64,000 bases of DNA from Candidatus Poribacteria bacterium (lineage in GTDB: Bacteria; Poribacteria; WGA-4E; GCA-2687025), in NCBI GenBank assembly GCA_028818695.1, contig JAPPNK010000030.1, positions 74,000 through 137,999 on the forward strand, read 5' to 3'. Of the stretch, positions 7,503 to 15,437 are shown in pieces; positions within the stretch are counted from its first letter, which is position 1; each line of letters opens with the position of its first letter. The position numbers and the translations under genes were made by a program. The notes below the pieces were generated by a model. That model saw nothing but the letters and a program-made list of their open reading frames with translations, was not told where the DNA came from and ran no database searches.

Positions 7503-8910
7503 CGACAAGCCGCGCGACGAATGCGGCGTGTTCGGAGTGTTTGGACATCAGCAGGCGGCGCAACTCGCCTATATCGGACTCTACGCGCTTCAACACCGCG
7601 GACAAGAAAGCGCCGGCATCGTCGCATTCGACGGAACCGCATTCAACTCCCATAAGGGCATGGGGCTGGTCGAACGGGTCTTCAGCGCCGAAAGACTGGA
7701 GCGGCTCCACGGCTCCCACGCCCTTGGACACAACCGTTACTCCACCGCAGGGCAGAGCAGCCTTCTGAACGCGCAGCCGTTCCTGATGCAATACGCCCTC
7801 GGTCCGCTCGCCATCGCCCACAACGGCAACTTCACCAACGCGTTCGATATACGCTCCCACCTGCAAACGCACGGGCAGCTGTTCACCACCACCTCCGACA
7901 CCGAAATTATCGCCCATATGATCGCCGGCTCCAGAGAGAATATGCTGGAGAACCGCATCATCGACGCGCTCAAGGAGCTGAGCGGCGCCTACTCGCTTCT
8001 GTGCCTTGGACAGGACATCATGGCGGCGGTGCGCGATCCGCACGGGTTCCGTCCGCTCTGGATGGGCAAGCTGGACGACGCCGTTCTCTTTGCGTCCGAG
8101 ACGTGCGCGCTGGACGCCGTCGAAGCGGAGGTCTTGCGGGAGGTGGAGCCGGGCGAGATCGTCATTGTCACCGAAGCGGGCGTCGGCAGCGCGCGGCTGC
8201 ATAGCCCCGTCCAGCGGGCGCACTGCGTTTTTGAGCTGCTGTACCTGTCGCGCCCTGACAGCGTCGTCTTCTCCGAATCGGTCGCGCAGCGCCGGAAAGA
8301 TTTTGGGCGGCGGCTCGCCAAAGAATGCCCGGCGGACGCGGACATTGTGATCGGAATGCCCGAATCGGCGAACGCGGCGGCTCTCGGATACGCGCGCGAA
8401 GCCGGCATTCGATTCGATTACGGCGTCGCGCGGAATCAGTATGTCGGGCGGACGTTCATTCAGCCGTCGCAGCGGGAGCGCGAATTCTCGGTCAACATCA
8501 AAATCAACCCGATCAAATCGGTCTTGCAGGGACAGCGAGTCGCGCTCATTGACGATTCGCTTCAGCGCGGAACGACGCTGCGCAAGAGCGTTCAGAAGAT
8601 ACGCGAGGCGGGCGCTCAGGAGGTGCATGTCCGCATCGCCGCTCCGCCGACGCAGTTTCCCTGTTTTTACGGGGTTGACATACCGACGCGGCAGGAGCTG
8701 ATTGCAAGCGACCGCGCCGTTGAGGAGGTGCGCGACTACATCCGCGCCGACTCGCTGGGATATTTGAGCATCGAAGGGATGCTTTCATGCCTCTCCGAGC
8801 CGGACGCATACTGCGCCGCCTGTTTTGACGGCGTCTATCCGACCGAGCACACAGGGCAGAAGCTGCTTCAGCTCAGTTTTGATTTCACCCAGGACCGCGA
8901 TCGGGAATAG
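7477..8910 (+). CDS. purF: Amidophosphoribosyltransferase
   Basis: A 477-residue PurF, the first committed enzyme of de novo purine synthesis, making 5-phosphoribosylamine from PRPP and glutamine. The short propeptide ends at DECGVFGVFG, where Cys16 would become the N-terminal nucleophile of the Ntn glutaminase domain. LQHRGQESAGI and HNRYSTAG follow. The PRPP-binding motif ALIDDSLQRGTT is near residue 356. The C-terminal YCAACFDGVYPTE resembles the cysteine cluster of the Bacillus-type iron-sulfur enzymes, as does the propeptide. The start was chosen for GAGGAGA 7 nt upstream and because propeptides of this type are about 10-15 residues. Confidence 0.96.
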   Translation: MTQPLNRADDKPRDECGVFGVFGHQQAAQLAYIGLYALQHRGQESAGIVAFDGTAFNSHKGMGLVERVFSAERLERLHGSHALGHNRYSTAGQSSLLNAQPFLMQYALGPLAIAHNGNFTNAFDIRSHLQTHGQLFTTTSDTEIIAHMIAGSRENMLENRIIDALKELSGAYSLLCLGQDIMAAVRDPHGFRPLWMGKLDDAVLFASETCALDAVEAEVLREVEPGEIVIVTEAGVGSARLHSPVQRAHCVFELLYLSRPDSVVFSESVAQRRKDFGRRLAKECPADADIVIGMPESANAAALGYAREAGIRFDYGVARNQYVGRTFIQPSQREREFSVNIKINPIKSVLQGQRVALIDDSLQRGTTLRKSVQKIREAGAQEVHVRIAAPPTQFPCFYGVDIPTRQELIASDRAVEEVRDYIRADSLGYLSIEGMLSCLSEPDAYCAACFDGVYPTEHTGQKLLQLSFDFTQDRDRE

Positions 8911-8937
8911 AGCCGCCGGCGCCGTCTAGAAAGCGGA

Positions 8938-9801
8938 TTGAACTTGCTAAGCCTCGCGCTACAAATTCTGTTCGGGGCGGGTTTTAACGTCGGCGTCAAG
9001 GCGGCGTCGATTCGCAAGCGCGACATGATCTATGTCGGCGGGCTGAATTACATCGCCGCGGCGATTCTTTGCTCCGCCTGGCTCGCGGGTCGATACTTCA
9101 TCGGCGGGGGCGCGGTCTCGGTCGGCAGGTCGGGCGCCGTTTTCGGAACGCTGAACGGCATAGGGTATTTTTCGGCGTATTTTTTTCTGGTTAAAGGCAT
9201 TCAGCATCAGGGTCTCGCGGCGACGCGCGCCGTTGGAGGGCTTGCCGTTCTGCTGCCCGTCCTCGCGTCGATGCTTGTATGGGGGGAGCAGCCGTCCGTT
9301 GCGCAGGGGGTTGGAGCTCTCGTCGCCGCTTTCTCTGCGGCGCTGCTGGATGCGCGGCGCAACCTTCTCGGCGAAATCAAGCGCGGCATGTGGATACAGA
9401 TGTTCATCTTTTTCATGCTGTCGGGCGGCTCGCGCGTCGCGGCGAAAGCGTTCAACGAGGCGGACGCGCCGGACGAGAAGCTGTTTTATACGTTGATGGT
9501 GTATGTGTCGTCGGGTCTTTTTTCGGTTGTCATGCTGGCGTTTCATAAACGGAAGCCGCGCGCGGAGGAGTTTTTATGGGGAATATGCATCGGGGCGTGC
9601 AACATGCTGCAGGTGATTTTCATGCTGCGCGCCTTAGAGGAGATACCCGGCATCATCATGTTTCCGACGGCGGCGGCAGGCGGGTTGATCGTCTCGTCGC
9701 TGTCCGCCGCCGCTCTTGGGGAACGGCCGTCAGGGCGCGTTTGGTCGGGCGTCGGCGCGTCGGCTGCCGCCGTGATTTTATTGAACTGGAAACAAGGCTA
9801 A
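8938..9801 (+). CDS. EamA/DMT-superfamily-like transporter
   Basis: A 287-residue integral membrane protein with about ten hydrophobic segments arranged as two five-helix halves, as in drug/metabolite transporters. EamA-like features include GTLNGIGYFSAYFFLVKGI near residue 70, LAATRAVGGLAVLLPVLASMLVWGE near 90-115 (helix followed by Glu, typical of the repeat end), and a second-half equivalent ending SAAALGERPSG near 262. Substrate unknown. No ATG is available at the start; TTG at 8938 or 8944 are candidates, the latter better spaced from AAGCGGA. It follows purF by 27 nt and ends the operon, before a repeat element. Confidence 0.75.
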   Translation: MNLLSLALQILFGAGFNVGVKAASIRKRDMIYVGGLNYIAAAILCSAWLAGRYFIGGGAVSVGRSGAVFGTLNGIGYFSAYFFLVKGIQHQGLAATRAVGGLAVLLPVLASMLVWGEQPSVAQGVGALVAAFSAALLDARRNLLGEIKRGMWIQMFIFFMLSGGSRVAAKAFNEADAPDEKLFYTLMVYVSSGLFSVVMLAFHKRKPRAEEFLWGICIGACNMLQVIFMLRALEEIPGIIMFPTAAAGGLIVSSLSAAALGERPSGRVWSGVGASAAAVILLNWKQG

Positions 9802-9833
9802 CGCGCGGAAAGAACGGATAAACCTCTCCTGTC

Positions 9834-9995
9834 GGCAGTCTCTACAGACAATGATTTGATTTTAGAAAGCCGTTTTAGAATGCGGAAGCTGTCTAGGAGA
9901 ACTCTAGATTCCCGCACGTTTTACCGCAAGGGCGGGAATGACGCTCTGTACGATTTGAACAGGATTTTCGTATATCGTCGTTTGTAAAGAATACT
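9834..9995. repeat. MITE-like repeat, family A copy 1
   Basis: About 160 bp between convergent genes. One end reads GGCAGTCTCTACAGACAATG and the other, inverted, is a diverged form ending TTTACAAACGACGAT; the centre has a stretched palindrome (ATTCCCGC...GGGCGGGAAT at 9908-9939). Two more copies occur near 24.3 and 44.0 kb. No coding potential is visible. The rest of this gap shows nothing recognisable. Confidence 0.75.
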
Positions 9996-10024
9996 CTCCG
10001 TCTTTAGGAGAGGCGCCGTCCTCG

Positions 10025-11059
10025 TCAACGCTTTTCGCCAATCTTCTCTGCGGCTGCTGAGCGCAGGCGCGCCGTCCCTTCAAAATCCGTCAGCGCGCCG
10101 TATGCGACCGCTTGCGCCGTCTGCTCAAAACGTTTCATCCGATTTTGCCAGTACTGGTCATGCGCATTCTCCGCGTCTGCAGGCGGCGCAAGTCCGCCCC
10201 GAAGAAGACGCTCCGCCGTCAGACACTGGAACACAAACAGATGCGCCTCCAGCGCGGAAGGTTCAAAAAAAACAACGCCCTCCAACGCCTCCGGCGTCAA
10301 GGCGCACACAAACGACCCGGACGGATCGCGCGCCCCAAGCGCGTATAAATAATGCGCAAGACGCCGCTCCGTCCAGTCCCACCCGACCGCCGAAAAGTCC
10401 ACATACACGGCTCGGCTCGGCGTTATGAGCAGGTTTCGCGCGTTGTAGTCGAGCGAACCCATCGTCGGCTGCGCGTTTTGAATCGCCGCATAAACCGCCT
10501 CCCATTCGGCGTTTCCCGCGGGAGGTTCCGCCCCGACGCGTTCGCAGAGCGCGTTGTAACCGATGCGCGCCTCCGTCAAGATATGCGCAAAATCGGCTCC
10601 GAGATAGGCGTCGTAATCATGGTCAAACGCAAACGGCTCCGTCTCTGAAATGCGCGCCTCCAAAGCCCGTTCAATCTGCTCAAGCGCGGCGAGCGCCTTT
10701 GGAGCGGCTTTGCGGGCGGCGTCCGGGTCGCGCTGCGCGAGGTCGTCCAGAGCCGCGCCGCGTATCCATTCGGACGCGAGATAGCCCGCCTCCATGTCGA
10801 CCGCTTTCACGGCGGGGGTCGGGGCGCGCATCTCTTCAAGGAGCGTCAGGACGGCGGCTTCGGTTTCAAGCGCGTCATGTCCGCCGCGCGTTTGGGCGGC
10901 TCGATAGATGTGCTGTTTTACGGCGTATTCGCGTCCGCTTTCGGCTTTTACGCGCCATACGCGCGTCGTTCCGAGGGCGTGCCGCGCAACCTGTTCGACA
11001 GCGCTGACCGTTTCGCCAAGCCGCTCAGCAAACGATTCTGCCCAAGAAGGTAAGATCAC
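10025..11059 (-). CDS. Aminoglycoside-phosphotransferase-fold kinase
   Basis: A 344-residue protein of the APH/choline-kinase-like fold. YAVKQHIY near residue 46 fits the nucleotide-binding Lys. GSLDYNARNLLITP near 203 fits the catalytic loop (usually HGDLHPGNIL; here Asp and Asn are kept and His is Ser), and VYVDFSAVGWDWTERRL near 220 fits the metal-binding Asp block. ASEWIRGAAL near 95 fits the hinge. Substrate unknown; sugars, amines and protein are all possible for this fold. The GTG start is preceded by GCGGAGGACGCG. It lies downstream of the sigma-54 regulator on the same strand with a 120-nt gap. Confidence 0.75.
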   Translation of the reverse strand: MILPSWAESFAERLGETVSAVEQVARHALGTTRVWRVKAESGREYAVKQHIYRAAQTRGGHDALETEAAVLTLLEEMRAPTPAVKAVDMEAGYLASEWIRGAALDDLAQRDPDAARKAAPKALAALEQIERALEARISETEPFAFDHDYDAYLGADFAHILTEARIGYNALCERVGAEPPAGNAEWEAVYAAIQNAQPTMGSLDYNARNLLITPSRAVYVDFSAVGWDWTERRLAHYLYALGARDPSGSFVCALTPEALEGVVFFEPSALEAHLFVFQCLTAERLLRGGLAPPADAENAHDQYWQNRMKRFEQTAQAVAYGALTDFEGTARLRSAAAEKIGEKR

Positions 11060-11179
11060 CGCGTCCTCCGCAAGAAGAGGTTGCGGAACAGCATAGACGG
11101 TTTCAGGCGCGGGGGCAAGCCGCTCCCGCTCTTTCGCTCTATGCTCTCAGTTCCGCGTCTTGCTATTCTGCGCGGGGCG

Positions 11180-12565
11180 TCATAAGCCGTATGTTTTGAT
11201 CTTGCGGAAAAGGGTTCGACGGCTGATCTCAAGGACGCGGGCGGCTTCAGCCTTGTTGCCGCCTGTGTATTCTAAGGTGGCGCGTATCGCCTCCTTTTCA
11301 ATCTCGCTCCACGGCATGCCCGCGGCGACATGCATGCGCTCTTCGTCCGCCTCCGCGTTGGAAGGCGGCGTCGGACGGCCGCTTTGAAGGATCCATTCCG
11401 GCAGATCGGGCAGCCCTAGAACAGATCCCTGCGCCGTAACAACCATCACCTCAATGCAATTTTTCAGCTCGCGCACATTGCCGTGCCACGGGTATTTCTC
11501 CAGCGCGCGCATCGCTTCGGGCTTGATGCCGGACGCCTCGGCGCCGGTCTCTTCAGCAAAATGATCAATGAAATGGCGCGTCAAAAGCGGAATGTCCTCA
11601 ACGCGCTCGCGCAGCGGCGGAATGCGGATTGTCCAGACGCGCAGGCGGTGGTACAGGTCGCCTCGAAACCGCCCCTCCTCCACCTCAAGCTCAAGGTCGC
11701 GGTTCGTGGTGGCGATGATGCGCACATCCACCCGTATCATCTTCTCGCCGCCGACCCGCTCAAACTCGCGCGTCTCCAGAGCGCGCAGCAGCTTTGATTG
11801 CTGCGCCAAAGACATCTCCCCAATCTCGTCCAGTAGCAGCGTTCCGCCGTCCGCCAGCTCAAAGCGGCCGCGCCGGCGGCGTTCCGCGCCCGTGAAGGCG
11901 CCCTGTTCATGTCCAAACAGCTCGCTCTCGATGAGCGCTTCGGGCAGCGCGGCGCAGTTGAACGGCACAAACGGACCCTTGCGCCGGACGCTGCGCGTAT
12001 GGACGGCGCGCGCCGCGACCTCCTTGCCGACGCCGCTTTCGCCCATGATGAGACCCGTCGTCCCGGGCGACGCCGCCAAGCGTATGACGCTGCGGTACAC
12101 CTCCTGCATGCGCGGCGACTTGCCGGTGAAACCGAGCTGCGCGCTGGGCGACTCAATCTGTCGGCGGAGCGCGCTGTTCTGGCGGGAGATGTCCAGATCG
12201 CGCAGCGCTTTTTGGACGGAAGCGCCCAGCTTCACCGTGTCGACAGGCTTCACTAAAAAATCATGCGCCCCGTCCGCCATGAGACGCGCGGCGGCGTCTC
12301 GGTCCAGCTGATTCGGCTCAACGGTCAAGATGACGGCGGTCTCTTCGCCGGCGGCGCGGACAGCGCGCAAGAGGCGCATTCCGCCGGAACGCATCGGCGC
12401 GACGACCACATGGGGCGCCTCGTCTAGGAGACAGTTCAGCGCTTCCTCAACGCCGGCGGTCTGGACGGCTCGGCAGCCGACTTTTTCCGCGGCTGCGGCG
12501 AAGGAGCCGCGTTCGCGGGCATCCTCCTCCACAATCAGAACGGCGTAACGATCCGCGCCGTTCAC
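11180..12565 (-). CDS. NtrC-type sigma-54-dependent regulator with degenerate receiver
   Basis: A 461-residue enhancer-binding protein with three domains: receiver (1-120), AAA+ (145-370) and Fis-type helix-turn-helix (418-461; GGNKAEAARVLEISRRTLFRK). The AAA+ domain has Walker A GESGVGKE, the sigma-54-contacting GAFTGA loop, and Walker B GTLLLDEIGEM, so it should activate RpoN-dependent promoters. The receiver keeps the acidic pocket (VLIVEED), the Thr position (VILTVE) and the Lys (LVKPVD), but where the phosphoacceptor Asp is expected the sequence is HVVVAPMRSGGM, so Asp is Ala. It is probably not controlled by His-Asp phosphotransfer. The GTG start overlaps the stop of the glycosylase gene (GTGA). 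Confidence 0.93.
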   Translation of the reverse strand: MNGADRYAVLIVEEDARERGSFAAAAEKVGCRAVQTAGVEEALNCLLDEAPHVVVAPMRSGGMRLLRAVRAAGEETAVILTVEPNQLDRDAAARLMADGAHDFLVKPVDTVKLGASVQKALRDLDISRQNSALRRQIESPSAQLGFTGKSPRMQEVYRSVIRLAASPGTTGLIMGESGVGKEVAARAVHTRSVRRKGPFVPFNCAALPEALIESELFGHEQGAFTGAERRRRGRFELADGGTLLLDEIGEMSLAQQSKLLRALETREFERVGGEKMIRVDVRIIATTNRDLELEVEEGRFRGDLYHRLRVWTIRIPPLRERVEDIPLLTRHFIDHFAEETGAEASGIKPEAMRALEKYPWHGNVRELKNCIEVMVVTAQGSVLGLPDLPEWILQSGRPTPPSNAEADEERMHVAAGMPWSEIEKEAIRATLEYTGGNKAEAARVLEISRRTLFRKIKTYGL

Positions 12566-13152
12566 CGCGCTCTCCGCGCGCGTTTGGACACATGCGGGTT
12601 GTCGGCGAGGTAGAAGCGGAGCGGCAGGCTGGCGCCTTTGGAGATGCCGACCCGCTTTGAGACGACAACGGCGCCGGCGGGCTTGTCGGCGGGACGTATG
12701 GCGAGCGGCCCGTCCCAGAGCGGCGTTCCGTTATGCTCTTTTGAGAGGCCGAGCGCTTGGGAGAGGCGGCCGGGGCCGGAGGCGAGATCGCGGTCGTTTC
12801 GGGCGGCGGGACGGCGGGCGCGCATGATGTCCAGCCCGCGGGTCGGCTCAAGGGCGCGGATGAGCGCGGCGCTGCCGACGCCCTGCCTGTCCGCGACGGC
12901 GTTCAGCAGCCAGTGGCACCCGTAAGAAAGATACACATAGGCGCGCCCCGGTTCGCCGAACATGACGCGGGAACGCGGCGTGACGCCGTTGTAGGCGTGG
13001 CAGGCAGGGTCGTCCATCAGATACGCCTCCGTTTCGACGATGACGCCGGCGGTCGATTCGTGGGACAGCTCCGCGCCGAGCAGGTCCATCGCCACTTCAG
13101 CGGCGGAGCGGTCGTAAAACGCTTGCGGCAGCGGCGCGGCGGAGTGTGTCAA
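12562..13152 (-). CDS. mpg: DNA-3-methyladenine glycosylase, AAG/Mpg family
   Basis: A 196-residue AAG-family DNA glycosylase that excises alkylated purines such as 3-methyladenine and hypoxanthine. Family blocks are LLGAEL, VETEAY near residue 40 (with the catalytic Glu), CHAYNGVTPRSRVMFGEPGRAYVYLSYG in pieces near 55-85, ALIRALEP near 97, and SGPGRLSQALG near 120. Length is typical. The likely start is a TTG with AAGGAG 7-8 nt upstream; no ATG fits. It is coupled by a 4-nt overlap to the sigma-54 regulator downstream, an unusual pairing. Confidence 0.93.
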   Translation of the reverse strand: MTHSAAPLPQAFYDRSAAEVAMDLLGAELSHESTAGVIVETEAYLMDDPACHAYNGVTPRSRVMFGEPGRAYVYLSYGCHWLLNAVADRQGVGSAALIRALEPTRGLDIMRARRPAARNDRDLASGPGRLSQALGLSKEHNGTPLWDGPLAIRPADKPAGAVVVSKRVGISKGASLPLRFYLADNPHVSKRARRAR

Positions 13153-13270
13153 GAGAGGCGCTCCTTGGGAGGCGTCTTCGCGGGAAGGTTTGGGTCATGT
13201 TAACGGACGCGCGCCGCCCTGTCAAACGGCTCCGCCTATCCGACGGCTGTCTCCCGCGCCTCTTCTCCCG

Positions 13271-13384
13271 TCATTTCTGCAAAAGCGGGAATCCAGAAAC
13301 CGCGCTAAGCGTCTAAACCCCCCAACCCCCCTTATCAAGGGGGCTTTCGCTTTCTTCTCACTTATCAAGGGGGGCTTTCGCTTT
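13271..13384. repeat. Repeat-rich spacer: core-palindrome fragment and tandem CTTATCAAGGGGG units
   Basis: Within the 250-bp gap between two minus-strand genes there is a half-degraded copy of the ATTCCC/GGGAAT core found in the MITE-like families (GCGGGAATCCAG at 13286). It is followed by two near-identical units of about 23 bp, each CTTATCAAGGGGG(G)CTTTCGCTTT. The first follows CCCCCC, so CCCCC-TTATCAA-GGGGG can form a hairpin. On the minus strand it lies downstream of the phosphohexomutase and could end transcription, but no U-run follows on that strand. Confidence 0.6.
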
Positions 13385-13400
13385 TCCGCGCAGCTCGCCG

Positions 13401-14849
13401 TCATTTTCCGGCGACGAGGGCGCGCGCCGCCGCCTGCATCGCCTCCATGTCGCGCGCGCTCGGCGCGTCCAGATAGCAGCGCACCAGCGGCTCTGTGCCG
13501 GACGCGCGCGCCGCGATGAACCCGCCGTTCTCCAGAACAAACTTATGCCCGTCTATTCGAACGACGCGCTCCACCTGAAACTCGCCAATCCGCTCCGGCG
13601 GCGACGACTCCAAGCCGCCCAACAGCTCCGCCTTCCGCTCCTCGGACAGCTCCAGATCGAGCCTGTCCACATGCCGCTCCCCGACCCGCTCAAACAGGGC
13701 GCGCAGCTGCTCTCCCATCGATTGACCGCGCGAGGCGACCATCTCGGCGAGAAGAAGGCAGGCGATCACGCCGTCCTTTTCAGGCGTATGTCCGCGCATT
13801 GTCATGCCGCTGCTCTCCTCCCCGCCTAAGATGAAACGGTCGGGAGACGCCAGCATCTCGGCGCCGATATATTTGAAGCCTGTTCCTGTCTCCGTCGTTT
13901 CAACGCCGCGGGCTTGCGCCGCCGCATCCAGCAGGTGCGACGTTGGAACGCTCCGCACAACAAAGCCGCTCCATCCGCGCGACTCGATCAGATAGTCCGC
14001 CATGACGCCCAAGATATGATTCGCGTGAAGATAGGAGCCGTCCGCGTCAATCACGCCGAACCGGTCGGCGTCGCCGTCCACCGCCAGCCCGATGTCCGCC
14101 TTGACCAAGCGGGTTAGGCGGCTCAGTTCGGTCAAGTTTTCGCCGCACGGTTCGGGCCGTCCGCCGTCGAAGCCTGGGTTGGAGCCTGTGCGCAGGCGGG
14201 TTACCTCGCAGCCCGCCTCTGTCAAGAGCCTCGGCAGATAGTCGCGCCCCGACCCGTAAAAAGCGTCCGCCGCGACGGTCAACTTCGCCTTTCGTATCGC
14301 CTCCACGTCGATAAGCGAGAACAGATGATCGCGGTACGACTCATACGGGTCGACGCGTTCAATGCCGCCCTCTGCCGCAGCCGCTTCAAAATGCGAAGCG
14401 GACGGGTAGCGCGTTTCTGGGCGGCGCTCCTCCATCAGCGCGTTTGCCGTTTCGGCGATGCGCGCTGTCAGCTCGTTGGAGGCGGGCGCGCCGTTGGAGG
14501 GGGAGTATTTCATGCCGTTATACTCCGGCGGGTTGTGGCTCGCGGTGATGACAAGCCCGCCGTCCAGCCCGAGCGAGCGGGTCATGAACGACACAACAGG
14601 GGTCGGAATCGGAGCGTCGGCAAGGAGAACGGAGGCGCCGTTTTGAACGAAGGTTAGAGCGGCGGTTCGGGCGAAAGCGTCCGACAGAAAGCGCCCGTCG
14701 TATCCGACAGCGAAGCGCGCCGCCCGTCCGCCGGCGTCCTCTGCCGCGACGCGCGCGATCGCCTCCGCCACGATTTCGACGTTGCGGAAGGTGAAGTCTT
14801 CTGCGATGACAGCGCGCCAACCGGATGTCCCAAACCGAATGCGTCCCAT
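13401..14849 (-). CDS. Phosphohexomutase (phosphoglucomutase/phosphomannomutase family)
   Basis: A 482-residue alpha-D-phosphohexomutase that interconverts hexose-1- and 6-phosphates. All four diagnostic motifs are present: TASHNPPEYNG near residue 101 (phosphoserine), DGDADRFGV near 238 (metal binding), GGEESSG near 330 (sugar binding) and RASGTEPLVR near 453 (phosphate binding). Start ATG at 14849 is preceded by AGCAGGAGAACATC; an in-frame upstream extension has no ribosome-binding site. Substrate preference between glucose and mannose cannot be read from the sequence. The heptose-phosphate adenylyltransferase just upstream suggests a role in surface sugar supply. Confidence 0.93.
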   Translation of the reverse strand: MGRIRFGTSGWRAVIAEDFTFRNVEIVAEAIARVAAEDAGGRAARFAVGYDGRFLSDAFARTAALTFVQNGASVLLADAPIPTPVVSFMTRSLGLDGGLVITASHNPPEYNGMKYSPSNGAPASNELTARIAETANALMEERRPETRYPSASHFEAAAAEGGIERVDPYESYRDHLFSLIDVEAIRKAKLTVAADAFYGSGRDYLPRLLTEAGCEVTRLRTGSNPGFDGGRPEPCGENLTELSRLTRLVKADIGLAVDGDADRFGVIDADGSYLHANHILGVMADYLIESRGWSGFVVRSVPTSHLLDAAAQARGVETTETGTGFKYIGAEMLASPDRFILGGEESSGMTMRGHTPEKDGVIACLLLAEMVASRGQSMGEQLRALFERVGERHVDRLDLELSEERKAELLGGLESSPPERIGEFQVERVVRIDGHKFVLENGGFIAARASGTEPLVRCYLDAPSARDMEAMQAAARALVAGK

Positions 14850-14954
14850 GATGTTCTCCTGCTGATGAATCGTCTGCGATGCCGGCATATTATTTTAAAT
14901 TAAAAACAGCGCATGCGCTCCGCCTCGTTTGTAGACGTCAGCCGACTCAATCCG

Positions 14955-15437
14955 TCACTTTTTCGCTTGGCGCGGGGATCGTATCGCCGCGGCGATCTCT
15001 GTCGTTGAGCGCGTCTCAATATGCGGCGCGAGGACGACGCGGCCGCCGCCCCGCTCTACCGCTTCGCGCTCGATGATCTGGTCAATGGAGTAGTCGCCGC
15101 CTTTGACATGGATGTCGGGGCGGAGCGCCTCGATCATGGCGATGGGCGCGTCCTCCTCAAAGACGACGGCGCTGGTCACAGGCTTTAGCGCGGCGATCAG
15201 CTCGGCGCGTTCCTCGGCGGGAAGAAACGGGCGCGGAGAGCCTTTCAGCCGGCGCACCGACTCGTCGCTGTTCACTCCGACAATCAGCAGGTCTCCCAGC
15301 GAACGCGCGTGGCGCAGATACCTGACATGCCCGACGTGGAGAAGATCGAAGCAGCCGTTCGTTGTGACGGTCGTCTGTCCGTTTTGACGCGCTCTCCGCG
15401 TCTTTTCCGCCGCCTCCTCCATGGTCAAGACGCTCAT
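14955..15437 (-). CDS. rfaE2: D-glycero-beta-D-manno-heptose 1-phosphate adenylyltransferase (RfaE2/HldE C-domain)
   Basis: A 160-residue cytidylyltransferase-fold protein. TNGCFDLLHVGHVRYL near residue 26 contains the HxGH nucleotide-binding motif; VGVNSDESVRRLKG, PRPFLPAEERAELIAAL and VKGGDYS are characteristic of the adenylyltransferase that makes ADP-heptose for LPS. It corresponds to the stand-alone C-terminal domain of HldE. The start overlaps the upstream stop (ATGA) and follows GGAGAG. No heptokinase gene is in the window. Presence implies heptose in LPS or in a glycoprotein. Confidence 0.9.
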   Translation of the reverse strand: MSVLTMEEAAEKTRRARQNGQTTVTTNGCFDLLHVGHVRYLRHARSLGDLLIVGVNSDESVRRLKGSPRPFLPAEERAELIAALKPVTSAVVFEEDAPIAMIEALRPDIHVKGGDYSIDQIIEREAVERGGGRVVLAPHIETRSTTEIAAAIRSPRQAKK

